DNA of 57,758 nt. Source: a virus. The DNA lies in the IMG/VR virus record IMGVR_UViG_3300020442_000002, positions 1 to 57,758 of that record, one strand, 5' to 3'. Below, in pieces: positions 41,924 to 48,455 of the stretch (its first letter is position 1; every line of letters begins with the position of its first letter). The translations under genes and the position numbers were made by a program. The notes under the pieces were generated by a model. The model saw only the letters and a program-made list of their open reading frames with translations, searched no databases and was not told the origin of the DNA.

Positions 41924-42177
41924 GGGTCTAACTCCGTGATACTCATGACCCAGCCCATGGGAATGGCAATCTCAGCATCGCCCTCGACTACGTTTCCGTC
42001 GGCATCTGGAATGATGTGCGGACAGACAATCAAGCGCTCTTCATCTATATGAATCACTGCGCCACAAGACAGGATCGTCGCTTCACGGATCTGCTTTAGA
42101 TCTTCTAGCGGCCTCCAGCCCTCTTTTGTTCCCCCACATGCATCGCGCCACTCAACTAAATAAAGCTTGGTGTTCAT
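41920..42177 (-). CDS. Hypothetical small protein, 85 aa
   Basis: It starts with an ATG at 42177 and runs leftward, divergent from the oxygenase operon. The product contains WRDACGG and a CGAVIHIDEERLIVCPHIIPD segment; it is acidic and beta-rich. The family is unknown. It shares its upstream region with the GTATGCGATA promoter for 42250. Confidence 0.62.
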   Translation of the reverse strand: MNTKLYLVEWRDACGGTKEGWRPLEDLKQIREATILSCGAVIHIDEERLIVCPHIIPDADGNVVEGDAEIAIPMGWVMSITELDP

Positions 42178-42178
42178 C

Positions 42179-42207
42179 TTGTATACGACTCGTGTATGCG
42201 ATAAAGT
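42179..42207 (+). promoter_or_regulatory. GTATGCGATA promoter for the oxygenase operon
   Basis: GTATGCGATA lies at 42194-42203, with TTGTAT at 42179-42184 as possible -35 and TAAAGT at 42202-42207 as -10 (17-base spacer). The same motif is used by the accessory cassettes further right, so this operon is probably controlled with them. It lacks their leader hairpin and ACTTTGGGAG. Confidence 0.6.
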
Positions 42208-42249
42208 ATTGTTCTACCTTTAAGCCTACTACATAACCGAGGAAAAAGA

Positions 42250-42531
42250 ATGAAATTCAACCCCATGCTACGCATTACCCGGAAAGCTGACCGCGTCGAA
42301 GCGGCTAAATCTTTTGAAGACAACGAAGGCTTCCGGGAGTACGTGATGGACATGCTGGAGAAGCGGGCTAAAGAATCCCCGGCGTCAGAAGAGTATAAGC
42401 TTATGGAGTCTTTGAGCTATGCCTCCACCGATGAGGACTTTGTGTTCAAGTTGTGCCAGATGGGCTACATCATCTACACCGACTTCCTCATGGATGCTTA
42501 TGCGGGGTTTGAAAAGAAGCATTTGCACTAA
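42250..42531 (+). CDS. Hypothetical helical protein, first gene of oxygenase operon, 93 aa
   Basis: AGGAAAAAGA precedes the ATG. The protein is helical and charged, with an EGFREYVMDMLEKRAKESPASEEYKLM block. It overlaps the next gene by one base. I do not recognise it. Confidence 0.68.
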   Translation: MKFNPMLRITRKADRVEAAKSFEDNEGFREYVMDMLEKRAKESPASEEYKLMESLSYASTDEDFVFKLCQMGYIIYTDFLMDAYAGFEKKHLH

Positions 42532-42752
42532 TGCGCCATTGTTACGTTTGTAACAAATCCGGCGTCCCAATCAAAAACGCTTTATGCGAGAGGTGTTCTA
42601 GTGACCTTTATGGAATGGGCCCTGACCATGTCCCTGCTTTCCAACGTAATCCTGTTCGCTGCGCTTCAGCAACAGAAACATCAATTGACCGTCTTGAAAG
42701 ACAACGCCAAGAGGTTCGCGAAATATTAATGGCTAAATGGGGAGATTCATGA
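42531..42752 (+). CDS. Small zinc-finger protein, 73 aa
   Basis: Cysteines at HCYVC and LCERC form a CxxC...CxxC site near the N-terminus. The C-terminal half is a charged helix with RLERQRQEVREILMAKW. It is coupled to the next gene by a 4-base overlap. Confidence 0.62.
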   Translation: MRHCYVCNKSGVPIKNALCERCSSDLYGMGPDHVPAFQRNPVRCASATETSIDRLERQRQEVREILMAKWGDS

Positions 42753-43456
42753 GCTTGTTCAAAAAGCGTCCATTAGAGTTAAAGGCTTATTGTTCAGATA
42801 TAGCTGTCGTAGATTTTTACCCGATTGCTCCCGCGCAAAAGCACATTCCAAAGTGGTGGAAAAATTTAAAAACGCCGAGCTGGGAAGAGGCTATCCCGGA
42901 TGGGGTGGACTCGGTGACAAGCATGAAAAGTTGCCCGGGGTTTGTCGGCCTATACAAACAAGGCTTTATCGTCCCGGCCCCTTGTGACCTTGGGATAATG
43001 ATTAGGAATGACGAAATTTATATTCAAGCGGCGTCGGACATTCCAGCCGCTTTTCATTCAAAAACCCAACATCGCGGCTGGTTGGACAGTGGTTATCAAA
43101 ACGCAAAAGTGTATTTGCCGTGGCACCTTGTCTGCAATGACCCCAGTGTGGAGTTTTTACTGACGGCCCCGCAGTATTTAGACGAAGAGTATTACGATGA
43201 TTTTTTTATCCCTTCTGGCGTCACTAACTTTAGGTATTCCCGAAGTATTCATTGGCACCTCATGTTGAGGTTAGGCAAAGACAAGGAAATTCTAATCCCC
43301 GCGGGCAGGCCCTTGTGGCACATCATCCCTTTGACAAATAAAAAAATTAATTTATCTGTTCATCACGAAACAGAAGAAAATATTAAAAAATTAGCCCCTG
43401 CCTACCAAAACGCCGGAAAATTCTTTTACGGTGGTTTCTCAAAACCAAGGAGATAA
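42749..43456 (+). CDS. DUF6065-like protein, 235 aa
   Basis: I chose the ATG at 42749, which overlaps the upstream stop. The order of features is KHIPKWWKNLKTP near residue 32, SCPGFVGLYKQGFIVPAPCDLGI, W-rich strands (HRGWLDSGY), PWHLVCNDPSVEFLLTAPQY and GRPLWHIIPLT at the end. This matches a family I know from cyanophage and marine phage genomes as DUF6065, with no proven activity. It forms an operon with two 2OG-Fe(II) oxygenases. Confidence 0.72.
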   Translation: MSLFKKRPLELKAYCSDIAVVDFYPIAPAQKHIPKWWKNLKTPSWEEAIPDGVDSVTSMKSCPGFVGLYKQGFIVPAPCDLGIMIRNDEIYIQAASDIPAAFHSKTQHRGWLDSGYQNAKVYLPWHLVCNDPSVEFLLTAPQYLDEEYYDDFFIPSGVTNFRYSRSIHWHLMLRLGKDKEILIPAGRPLWHIIPLTNKKINLSVHHETEENIKKLAPAYQNAGKFFYGGFSKPRR

Positions 43457-43458
43457 TT

Positions 43459-44127
43459 ATGGAAATTACTGACGTTAAGATTGAGGATTTTGTAGGTGTT
43501 TTCGACACTACCTTTGACACGCAGCCGCTATTGGATTACTACGCCTATGCGGAAAAAACAGGCATGTGCGTTACCCGTAGATCTTTGCCTACGTCGGATC
43601 AAGCCGGAAACATAGTGCAAGAAGATGCGCCTTTTTATCCCAATACCAGAACCGACTCCGGGCTGACTACGGCGTATTGGGCAGAGAGACATAGGAACCT
43701 GTCCCCAGCCAGTGAATACATGCTTGCTTTAGATGAGCATATGGATTATGTCCGAGGCTATTGCGGCGCACTTTCTAAGGGGTTTGAGGTGTATTGCGAA
43801 AGTTATGAGGGGCTGACGAACATGCATCTTCAACATTCGTATTTTAACCTCCAGAAGACGTTGCCCAAGCAGGGATATCACACGTGGCATTGTGAGAACA
43901 CTGGAAAGCATTGTACGCGCCGGGTTCTAGTGACCATGATGTATTTAAACGATGATTTTGAGGGAGGCGAGACCGAGTTTTTATATCAGTCACTACGCAT
44001 TCAGCCTAAAAAAGGCCGAATGTTGATCTGGCCCGCAGGCTTTACCCACACGCACAGAGGCAATCCGCCTCTCTCCGGGGACGGGAAATACATCGCAACG
44101 GGGTGGATAGAGGCGGTTCCGTTATGA
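43459..44127 (+). CDS. 2OG-Fe(II) oxygenase, prolyl 4-hydroxylase-like, 222 aa
   Basis: The core GYHTWHCENTGK carries the iron site (His144, Glu146 in an HxE form often seen in phage members), followed by RRVLVTMMYLNDDFEGGETEFLYQ and IQPKKGRMLIWPAGFTHTHRGNPP with the distal His199 and the 2OG-binding Arg or Lys near the end (GKYIATGW). The N-terminal 120 residues form a helical region. It probably hydroxylates a protein side chain. It overlaps the next oxygenase gene (ATGA). Confidence 0.85.
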   Translation: MEITDVKIEDFVGVFDTTFDTQPLLDYYAYAEKTGMCVTRRSLPTSDQAGNIVQEDAPFYPNTRTDSGLTTAYWAERHRNLSPASEYMLALDEHMDYVRGYCGALSKGFEVYCESYEGLTNMHLQHSYFNLQKTLPKQGYHTWHCENTGKHCTRRVLVTMMYLNDDFEGGETEFLYQSLRIQPKKGRMLIWPAGFTHTHRGNPPLSGDGKYIATGWIEAVPL

Positions 44128-44858
44128 GCAAAATTTTTCAAAGCATAACAGACGTTCCGACGACGCCGTTGTTTGGGGAATTAATCAATCCGTTAAGCCC
44201 AACATATCGTGAGTTTAAATCATGGCTAATGGACAAGCGTTCCACGCCCAAGTTGTACATAGTGGAGCCCACGGCTGACGAAACTCCCGAATGGTATTTA
44301 AGCCCGGATTTTCGTTACGTTTTTAGTCGCAGCTTCCATAAACGAGACGTTGTGGGAGCGAAGTGGGGAGACGAAGAGCTTTGGTCCAAGGGCTATGAAG
44401 CGAAAGAGACGGACCCCAAAGCACCCATGCTACGGGAGATCATAGCGGAGATTTTGCAACACAACGGGTTGGAGCTAGACACGCTTTATCGTTCAGCTTT
44501 TAACGTAACGCTGCCCCGGGCCAACGTCCCCGGCACTCCAAAAGGAATTGCGCTTCCCCATGTTGACGATAATTTTCCGCACTTGGTTATGCTGATTTAT
44601 TTAAATACGTGTAGTGGGGATACCATCCTCACGGATCGACTCCTTAACAACAATGAAGGAACGTACCGCTGGCCATTTAAAGACTTCGTGCAAAACTCTC
44701 CACAACACGAGAGCGAGTGCGAAATCTTGGAAAGAATTCCACCAGTAGCCGACAAGGTGGTTATTTTTGATGGGAAGCGCTACCACTACAACGAGTGCCC
44801 TCTTCCCGGGGAGCCCCACCGCCTAGCACTCGTCGCTACCTTCTCTTTAAAGCGCTAA
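44124..44858 (+). CDS. 2OG-Fe(II) oxygenase, second type, 244 aa
   Basis: I chose the ATG at 44124, which overlaps the stop of the upstream oxygenase. The jelly-roll motifs are LPHVDDNFPHLVMLIYLN (His146 and Asp148), then VVIFDGKRYHYNECP (distal His221), and PHRLALVATF (Arg233, 2OG contact). Its overall layout differs from the first oxygenase, so the two are not simple duplicates. The substrate is unknown. Confidence 0.82.
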   Translation: MSKIFQSITDVPTTPLFGELINPLSPTYREFKSWLMDKRSTPKLYIVEPTADETPEWYLSPDFRYVFSRSFHKRDVVGAKWGDEELWSKGYEAKETDPKAPMLREIIAEILQHNGLELDTLYRSAFNVTLPRANVPGTPKGIALPHVDDNFPHLVMLIYLNTCSGDTILTDRLLNNNEGTYRWPFKDFVQNSPQHESECEILERIPPVADKVVIFDGKRYHYNECPLPGEPHRLALVATFSLKR

Positions 44859-44872
44859 GTTTTTATTTCCTT

Positions 44873-44892
44873 TTGATATAAGCTTATATCAA
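44873..44892. promoter_or_regulatory. Perfect 20-bp palindrome between operons
   Basis: TTGATATAAGCTTATATCAA is self-complementary over its whole length. It lies 25 bases upstream of the GTATGCGATA promoter at 44917, so it may be an operator; as RNA it would also form a weak hairpin after the oxygenase operon. Confidence 0.6.
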
Positions 44893-44916
44893 ACTCTGAT
44901 TGATCCTGCCCCCGGG

Positions 44917-44977
44917 GTATGCGATACTATGGGGTGTTCCACGTGGAACACTCTTTTAACTACTTTGGGATTTAATC
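44917..44977 (+). promoter_or_regulatory. Expression module with parS-like leader palindrome
   Basis: GTATGCGATA at 44917-44926, then the perfect palindrome TGTTCCACGTGGAACA at 44935-44950, then ACTACTTTGGGATTTAATC before the ATG at 44978. In other cassettes a GC-rich hairpin stands where the palindrome is here. The palindrome equals the proteobacterial-type chromosomal parS consensus; a second copy is at 53144. Confidence 0.75.
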
Positions 44978-45235
44978 ATGAAACCAGAAACCACTAACGA
45001 CGTACCGCTGACCCAAGCGGAAACGCAATACGGCAAACCCCAAGACCGCATCGTCAAGCTGCTCCAGCTAGGATTCAGCCGGGATGAAGTCTTTTACGAC
45101 ATCTGCGAAAAATGCTCCATGTCTACCACCCACAGCCGGTCACCCAAAAAGCGTAAGCAGGAACTCGCTAACCTCATCGCCCAAATAGACAGCATGAGCG
45201 TCTTCGCCACCGGCACCATCCCGGAGGGCGCGTGA
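44978..45235 (+). CDS. Hypothetical small protein under the shared module, 85 aa
   Basis: The protein is helical and polar with KPQDRIVKLLQLGFSRDEVFYDICEKCSM and a Lys-Arg-rich segment (SPKKRKQELANL). It might bind nucleic acid. No family is recognised. A GTGA overlap links it to the next small gene. Confidence 0.62.
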   Translation: MKPETTNDVPLTQAETQYGKPQDRIVKLLQLGFSRDEVFYDICEKCSMSTTHSRSPKKRKQELANLIAQIDSMSVFATGTIPEGA

Positions 45236-45396
45236 AAGACAAAGAAAGGGGCTGGGTGGAGATTATGGATAGCACCCTGAGAATCCGGGAGGATGGCCGC
45301 GTGGACTGCTACAGCCCCGCAGGCTACCGCATCCTCGACCTCGACAACCTTCCCGAGGAAACACAACAAAAGCTCAAGGACGCGGCAGGTGAGTAA
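45232..45396 (+). CDS. Small acidic protein, 54 aa
   Basis: The GTG start overlaps the upstream stop. It contains GWVEIMDSTLRIREDGRVDCYSP and an LDLDNLPEETQQKLKDAAG end. No function is known; the overlaps on both sides support it as a gene. Confidence 0.5.
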   Translation: MKDKERGWVEIMDSTLRIREDGRVDCYSPAGYRILDLDNLPEETQQKLKDAAGE

Positions 45397-45484
45397 CCGA
45401 ATAGGTGAACTGCTCGTCGCCGCGGCTATCGCCGTAGCCGGGATAAGCGTCATCATCGGCGTACTATTCCTCTTGATCCTTTGA
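45389..45484 (+). CDS. Tiny single-membrane-span peptide, 31 aa
   Basis: It starts at a GTG overlapping the previous stop. After VSNRIGELL the rest is one hydrophobic segment (VAAAIAVAGISVIIGVLFLL). It probably sits in the inner membrane. Confidence 0.45.
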   Translation: MSNRIGELLVAAAIAVAGISVIIGVLFLLIL

Positions 45485-45488
45485 TCGT

Positions 45489-45542
45489 GACCCGGGGTCC
45501 GTGAATAGGTCATTTCTGGCCACGGTTCACGGACCTCGGGTC
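45489..45542 (+). repeat. 17-bp inverted repeat (one mismatch)
   Basis: The arms are 45489-45505 and 45526-45542. Each carries a copy of the dispersed CACGG-type sequence. A T-rich run follows (TTAATTT), so it could also end transcription of the 44978-45484 genes. Confidence 0.75.
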
Positions 45543-45608
45543 TTAATTTCGCTATCTATATAGTGTTTTCCCAGAGAAATAAAAAAATAAAAAATAAATT
45601 AAAAATAG

Positions 45609-45633
45609 GCGTAACCGGCGTAACCGCGTAACC
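45609..45633 (+). repeat. Three iteron-like GCGTAACC repeats
   Basis: Three direct copies occur within 25 bases beside an AT-rich tract, with inverted versions 35-60 bases downstream. The arrangement resembles the iterons and AT-rich element of an origin. Confidence 0.7.
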
Positions 45634-45844
45634 ATGGCCTGAAAGCCGCACAAACACTGGGTTTTTGTGGTTACAGCGGGTTACACGGGTATACGCCATT
45701 ATGTGCAGAGTTTGTTAATCAGGCTATTGCTATTGAGGTTTTTCAGTTTTGAAAAAAATTATTTTTATTTTTCTGGGAAATATATATAGGGAGGGCAAAA
45801 TTAAGGTATGGTTATGCTGACTTACTCACATATAGGGGCCTTCC

Positions 45845-46462
45845 ATGCCTAAACAGAAAAGCCGCTATGCCAAGGTGCTGGACACCAAAGCGGCATCCCT
45901 TCCCGAAGCCAAGCGCCAGAAGCGCAATCGACCTCCGCTGGCCGAAAAGCGCCTGACCCGAAAGCAGGAGCTTTTTGTCCGGGAACTCGTGTCAAAAGAT
46001 GGACAGATCACCATGCGGGAAGCGGCAATCAACGCAGGCTATCCCGAACGGTCTGCCCATGTCCGAGCCTCTGAATTAACTAACCCCAAGATTAGCCCGC
46101 ACGTTTGCCGTGCGATCCGCGAATATCGACAGGAGCTTGATCAAAAGTACGGCGTGGAATACCAGCGCCACCTGCGGGATCTTCAAGTCATCCGAGATGC
46201 AGCGCTAGAGAACGGTGCGTTTTCTGCCGCAGTGCAGGCCGAGTATCGGCGGGGTCAGGCGCAGGGGGACATCTACGTCAACAAGACGGAAATCCGGCAC
46301 GGCACGATTGAGCAGATGAGCAAAGAAGAAGTCTTGAAAGCTCTGGAAGAACTCAAGCAGGTGTATGCGCCCTTGACACACGATGCCGGAGTGGAGGATG
46401 CTGGTAATAGAAAAAAAGCAAGAGAACGTCTGGGAGATCAAGCAGTAGATGTTTCTGATTAG
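45845..46462 (+). CDS. Terminase small subunit, 205 aa
   Basis: After a basic 35-residue start comes the Terminase_2 type DNA-binding core: LTRKQELFVRELVSKDGQITMREAAINAGYPERSAHVRASELTNPKISPHV, a helix-turn-helix with the NAGYxxxSAxxxASELL-like pattern, then long helices (YGVEYQRHLRDLQVIRDAALENG) for oligomer formation. It recognises phage DNA for packaging. The large subunit is 7.5 kb away at 53328, separated by the accessory cassettes. The region just upstream is a candidate pac site. Confidence 0.8.
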   Translation: MPKQKSRYAKVLDTKAASLPEAKRQKRNRPPLAEKRLTRKQELFVRELVSKDGQITMREAAINAGYPERSAHVRASELTNPKISPHVCRAIREYRQELDQKYGVEYQRHLRDLQVIRDAALENGAFSAAVQAEYRRGQAQGDIYVNKTEIRHGTIEQMSKEEVLKALEELKQVYAPLTHDAGVEDAGNRKKARERLGDQAVDVSD

Positions 46463-46604
46463 ATTCTTTGGCCGCCTTTGGTTTGGCCGTGAGAAGTGGG
46501 CGATCATGAATGAAGAGCAGACGCCCATTGTGTATCGACCCAAGGCATTTATGTCTGAGTTAGAGCGGTTAGACTTTGAAGGCCTGATGAAACAGGATGA
46601 TTAA
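46449..46604 (+). CDS. Small protein overlapping terminase small subunit, 51 aa
   Basis: The frame begins MFLIRFFGRLWFGREKW, with a second in-frame ATG at residue 20. It overlaps TerS at the start and the VRR-NUC gene at the end. The function is unknown; either start is possible. Confidence 0.5.
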   Translation: MFLIRFFGRLWFGREKWAIMNEEQTPIVYRPKAFMSELERLDFEGLMKQDD

Positions 46605-47046
46605 AGTAAAGAACCTACCACACACGGTGACTGATATTTTAGACACGCCGGTTAAGGCGAAGCGCCCTCGCGAAGCCAGCTTTTGGCAGGCCATGAAACA
46701 GGCCATGAAAACACATCACCCTGATTGGAGTGCCACGCGATTAGAGTCTCGTGCCACGCAGGGTGTGCCCGACGCTTTAATTTTGGACAGCGACGGTAAT
46801 TGGCATCTGGTGGAGTTGAAGACCACTCAAAACAATTCTGTCCGCATCTCGCCTCATCAGGTAGCTTTTGCTACCAAACACGCCCACGGCAGTTGCTGGA
46901 TCGCAGTTAAGCACCCTGCGGGGGTGTCCCTGTACCGTGGCGATTGCGTGATGGATCTGCGCCTAGATGGATTGGACTCTGAGCCCACCGCGCTTTTCCC
47001 CACGCCCGTAGATTGGGCGGCCTTTTTCAAAACACTTGCCACATAA
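46597..47046 (+). CDS. VRR-NUC domain nuclease, 149 aa
   Basis: ATRLESRATQGVPDALILDSDGNWHLVELKTTQNN carries the PD-(D/E)XK signature: Glu50, Asp59, Glu73 and Lys75, with ISPHQ downstream. Single-domain VRR-NUC proteins in phages can be structure-specific nucleases, similar to Holliday-junction resolvases. Its position next to the terminase suggests it trims branched DNA before packaging, which is inference. Confidence 0.83.
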   Translation: MIKVKNLPHTVTDILDTPVKAKRPREASFWQAMKQAMKTHHPDWSATRLESRATQGVPDALILDSDGNWHLVELKTTQNNSVRISPHQVAFATKHAHGSCWIAVKHPAGVSLYRGDCVMDLRLDGLDSEPTALFPTPVDWAAFFKTLAT

Positions 47047-47065
47047 CTAATCAATCGCATACACT
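47036..47065 (+). promoter_or_regulatory. Promoter TTGCCA-18-TACACT
   Basis: TTGCCA at 47036-47041 and TACACT at 47060-47065, with an 18-base spacer, repeat the geometry of the early promoter at 32290. It lies upstream of the three small genes starting at 47106. Confidence 0.6.
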
Positions 47066-47105
47066 CGGTGTAGGCAATGATGCCTGCACATATTGGGAGG
47101 TGTGT

Positions 47106-47324
47106 ATGAGTATGTTGTGTGAGTTGTGGACCGTGGAGTCTGGTGAAAAGGTCCGGTGGTTTGAAACTGAGAAAAGCGCTCGGGAGTTTGCGCGGGATAT
47201 GTTCAATGTCCACGAGGATGGGGTGCCTTTCGTCAACTGGATCACGTTGGTAGACAAAGCGGATTTGTGTTGGCAGTTAAACCATCTGGAACAATTTACG
47301 CCAGACCACTGGGAGGATGCGTGA
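47106..47324 (+). CDS. Small hypothetical protein, 72 aa
   Basis: GGGAGG is upstream of the ATG at 47106. The protein has LCELWTVESGEKVRWFETEKSAREFARDMFNV, a compact alpha-beta pattern. It overlaps the next gene (GTGATG). The family is unknown. Confidence 0.62.
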   Translation: MSMLCELWTVESGEKVRWFETEKSAREFARDMFNVHEDGVPFVNWITLVDKADLCWQLNHLEQFTPDHWEDA

Positions 47325-47530
47325 TGACAAGAGGTGAAGCTGCGGAACAGCGGTATGCTGGATTGAACTATGACCACTCCTTGCCGCAGGGTTGGGTAGA
47401 CGCCTGCAGTGAGAAGGGCATGGACCCGAGGGGTCATTTCGTTTGGCTGTTTGATGATTATGTCGGACGGCCCGCCCCGATCACCGAGGAGGGCGACCGG
47501 ATCGTTAGCCTGCTGGCTCGCACCCCATGA
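47324..47530 (+). CDS. Small hypothetical protein, 68 aa
   Basis: The ATG at 47324 overlaps the previous stop. The protein contains DHSLPQGWVDACSEKGMDPRGHFVWLFDDYVGRPAP and is acidic and compact. No family is recognised. Confidence 0.58.
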   Translation: MTRGEAAEQRYAGLNYDHSLPQGWVDACSEKGMDPRGHFVWLFDDYVGRPAPITEEGDRIVSLLARTP

Positions 47531-47694
47531 TCACTCATGCGTTTGATCTGGGCTTTGATATTGAGTGCGGCCTGTCCGATCCCGAAGACATTCCTGCCGA
47601 GGTTTTGAGGGCCGCGATTCAGCAATTGGTAGACAGCCTGTCCGACGAAGAATTATTGAACGCCTGCGCCATCGTAGACAGCGTTGCGCACTGA
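47527..47694 (+). CDS. Small acidic helical protein, 55 aa
   Basis: ATGA overlap with the previous gene. It is rich in Asp, Glu, Ala and Leu (PEDIPAEVLRAAIQQLVDSLSDEELLNACAIV) and ends right at a terminator. The function is unknown. Confidence 0.55.
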   Translation: MITHAFDLGFDIECGLSDPEDIPAEVLRAAIQQLVDSLSDEELLNACAIVDSVAH

Positions 47695-47718
47695 CCCCGC
47701 TCCGGCGGGGTTTTCCTT
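47695..47718 (+). terminator. Rho-independent terminator, CCCCGC type
   Basis: CCCCGC at 47695-47700 pairs with GCGGGG at 47705-47710 around TCCG, followed by TTTTCCTT. An identical stem-loop ends the next unit at 48371. Confidence 0.88.
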
Positions 47719-47798
47719 GTCAAGCTTTTTTTTCGCGCCCCGCAAACCCGCACCGTTATTGAACCCGCCTTTTCAAATCGCCCCGATTTGGCCTGTTT

Positions 47799-47830
47799 TT
47801 GAAATTTTAAAAAATACCGTATGTTATAAT
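47799..47830 (+). promoter_or_regulatory. Strong extended -10 promoter
   Basis: TGTTATAAT at 47822-47830 is a perfect extended -10 element. TTGAAA at 47799-47804 is 20 bases away and may be only a weak -35. It drives the boxB/boxA leader below and, through it, the cassette row. Confidence 0.7.
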
Positions 47831-47834
47831 ATGC

Positions 47835-47869
47835 GCATCAAGTCCAAGCGACTTCGATGCTCTTTAACA
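47835..47869 (+). promoter_or_regulatory. rrn-type antitermination leader: boxB-like hairpin and boxA
   Basis: GCATCAAGTC (47835-47844) pairs with GACTTCGATGC (47850-47860, one bulged C) around a five-base loop. TGCTCTTTAACA at 47858-47869 is an exact copy of the E. coli rrn boxA. In rRNA leaders boxA recruits NusB/S10 and SuhB to resist termination. Here it would let host factors protect a phage transcript. Confidence 0.7.
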
Positions 47870-47951
47870 GCGCTGGCCTAGCACCGAGACGCGAGTCCGC
47901 TATCGGATGGCAACTTCTCAAAAACTTCATTTTCACTTTGGGAGACAAGCA

Positions 47952-48359
47952 ATGGATAATTCACTTTACGTTGTAATCGCGGCTAACCACTGTTGGGGTG
48001 CGGCAGAGTCTTTAACCGAGGCACTGAGCAACGCTCACTTGAGAGAGCAAACCCGTCTGAGTCATTTTGATTGGGTGTTTGATCAAGAGGAGTTAGAGGA
48101 ACGGTGGGATAGCTGGAAAGAATACGGCGAGCAGGATTGGCGAGAAGAGATTGAGTTCTCTGATGAAAAGCCAACCGAGTGCCTGATCTACCGGTTAGAT
48201 TGCGAGGTCTGGAAAAGCTACCGGATCTGCGACATGTCGGGAGGGATAAGTGCCGAGCCTCTTGATCCTAAGATGACCGGCGCGGAGGCCAGCAAAAAGC
48301 TGGCTGAAATCCAGATCAGGGCGCTGTTCGATAACGGGGTACTAAAACCCCTCAAGTGA
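47952..48359 (+). CDS. Acidic accessory protein 1 (cassette), 135 aa
   Basis: The ATG at 47952 stands after CACTTTGGGAGACAAGC, the shared leader; the longer frame start at 47907 is not used. The protein is acidic with VFDQEELEERWDSWKEYGEQDWREEIEF and has a compact alpha-beta ending. It may be a host-takeover or anti-defence protein because of the accessory setting and charge, but the family is unknown. A terminator follows. Confidence 0.65.
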   Translation: MDNSLYVVIAANHCWGAAESLTEALSNAHLREQTRLSHFDWVFDQEELEERWDSWKEYGEQDWREEIEFSDEKPTECLIYRLDCEVWKSYRICDMSGGISAEPLDPKMTGAEASKKLAEIQIRALFDNGVLKPLK

Positions 48360-48370
48360 ATCCAAACCAA

Positions 48371-48394
48371 CCCCGCTCCGGCGGGGTTTTTTTT
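48371..48394 (+). terminator. Rho-independent terminator
   Basis: CCCCGC (48371-48376), TCCG loop, GCGGGG (48381-48386) and eight T residues. The promoter of the next cassette begins 8 bases later. Confidence 0.92.
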
Positions 48395-48401
48395 GGCCCG
48401 C

Positions 48402-48455
48402 GTATGCGATACTCTCCCCCTGCGGAATCCACCGCATCACTTTGGGAGAGTGAAC
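48402..48455 (+). promoter_or_regulatory. Expression module (promoter, hairpin, leader)
   Basis: GTATGCGATA at 48402-48411, a hairpin TGCGG...CCGCA at 48421-48436, and CACTTTGGGAG just before GTGAAC and the ATG. The TGCGATACT part reads as an extended -10 element. Confidence 0.75.

Larger units (their letters stand above)
45485..45844. other. Non-coding region before the small terminase: hairpin, AT-rich tract, iteron-like repeats
   Basis: There is no gene in these 360 bases. In order they hold: a long inverted repeat, 45489-45505 with 45526-45542 (17 bp, one mismatch), whose loop has AGGTCATTTCTGGCCA; an AT-rich tract at about 45543-45604; three direct GCGTAACC units (45609-45616, 45618-45625, 45626-45633); then inverted relatives (GGTTAC at 45669 and 45679, GGTATACGC near 45688-45696); an A/T tract; and TATATATA near 45781 that may be the promoter for the small terminase gene. 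This could be a replication origin or the packaging (pac) site. Confidence 0.6.

Noticed and set aside
45293-45484. Longer start (63 codons) for the tiny membrane peptide
   Set aside because: The extra N-terminus is Thr and Pro-rich shadow of the overlapping gene; the GTG at 45389 fits the overlap pattern.
47799-47869. Possible tRNA-like or ribosomal RNA fragment because of the rrn boxA match
   Set aside because: Only the leader elements match. There is no acceptor stem, T-loop or rRNA sequence; I find no tRNA gene anywhere in the window.
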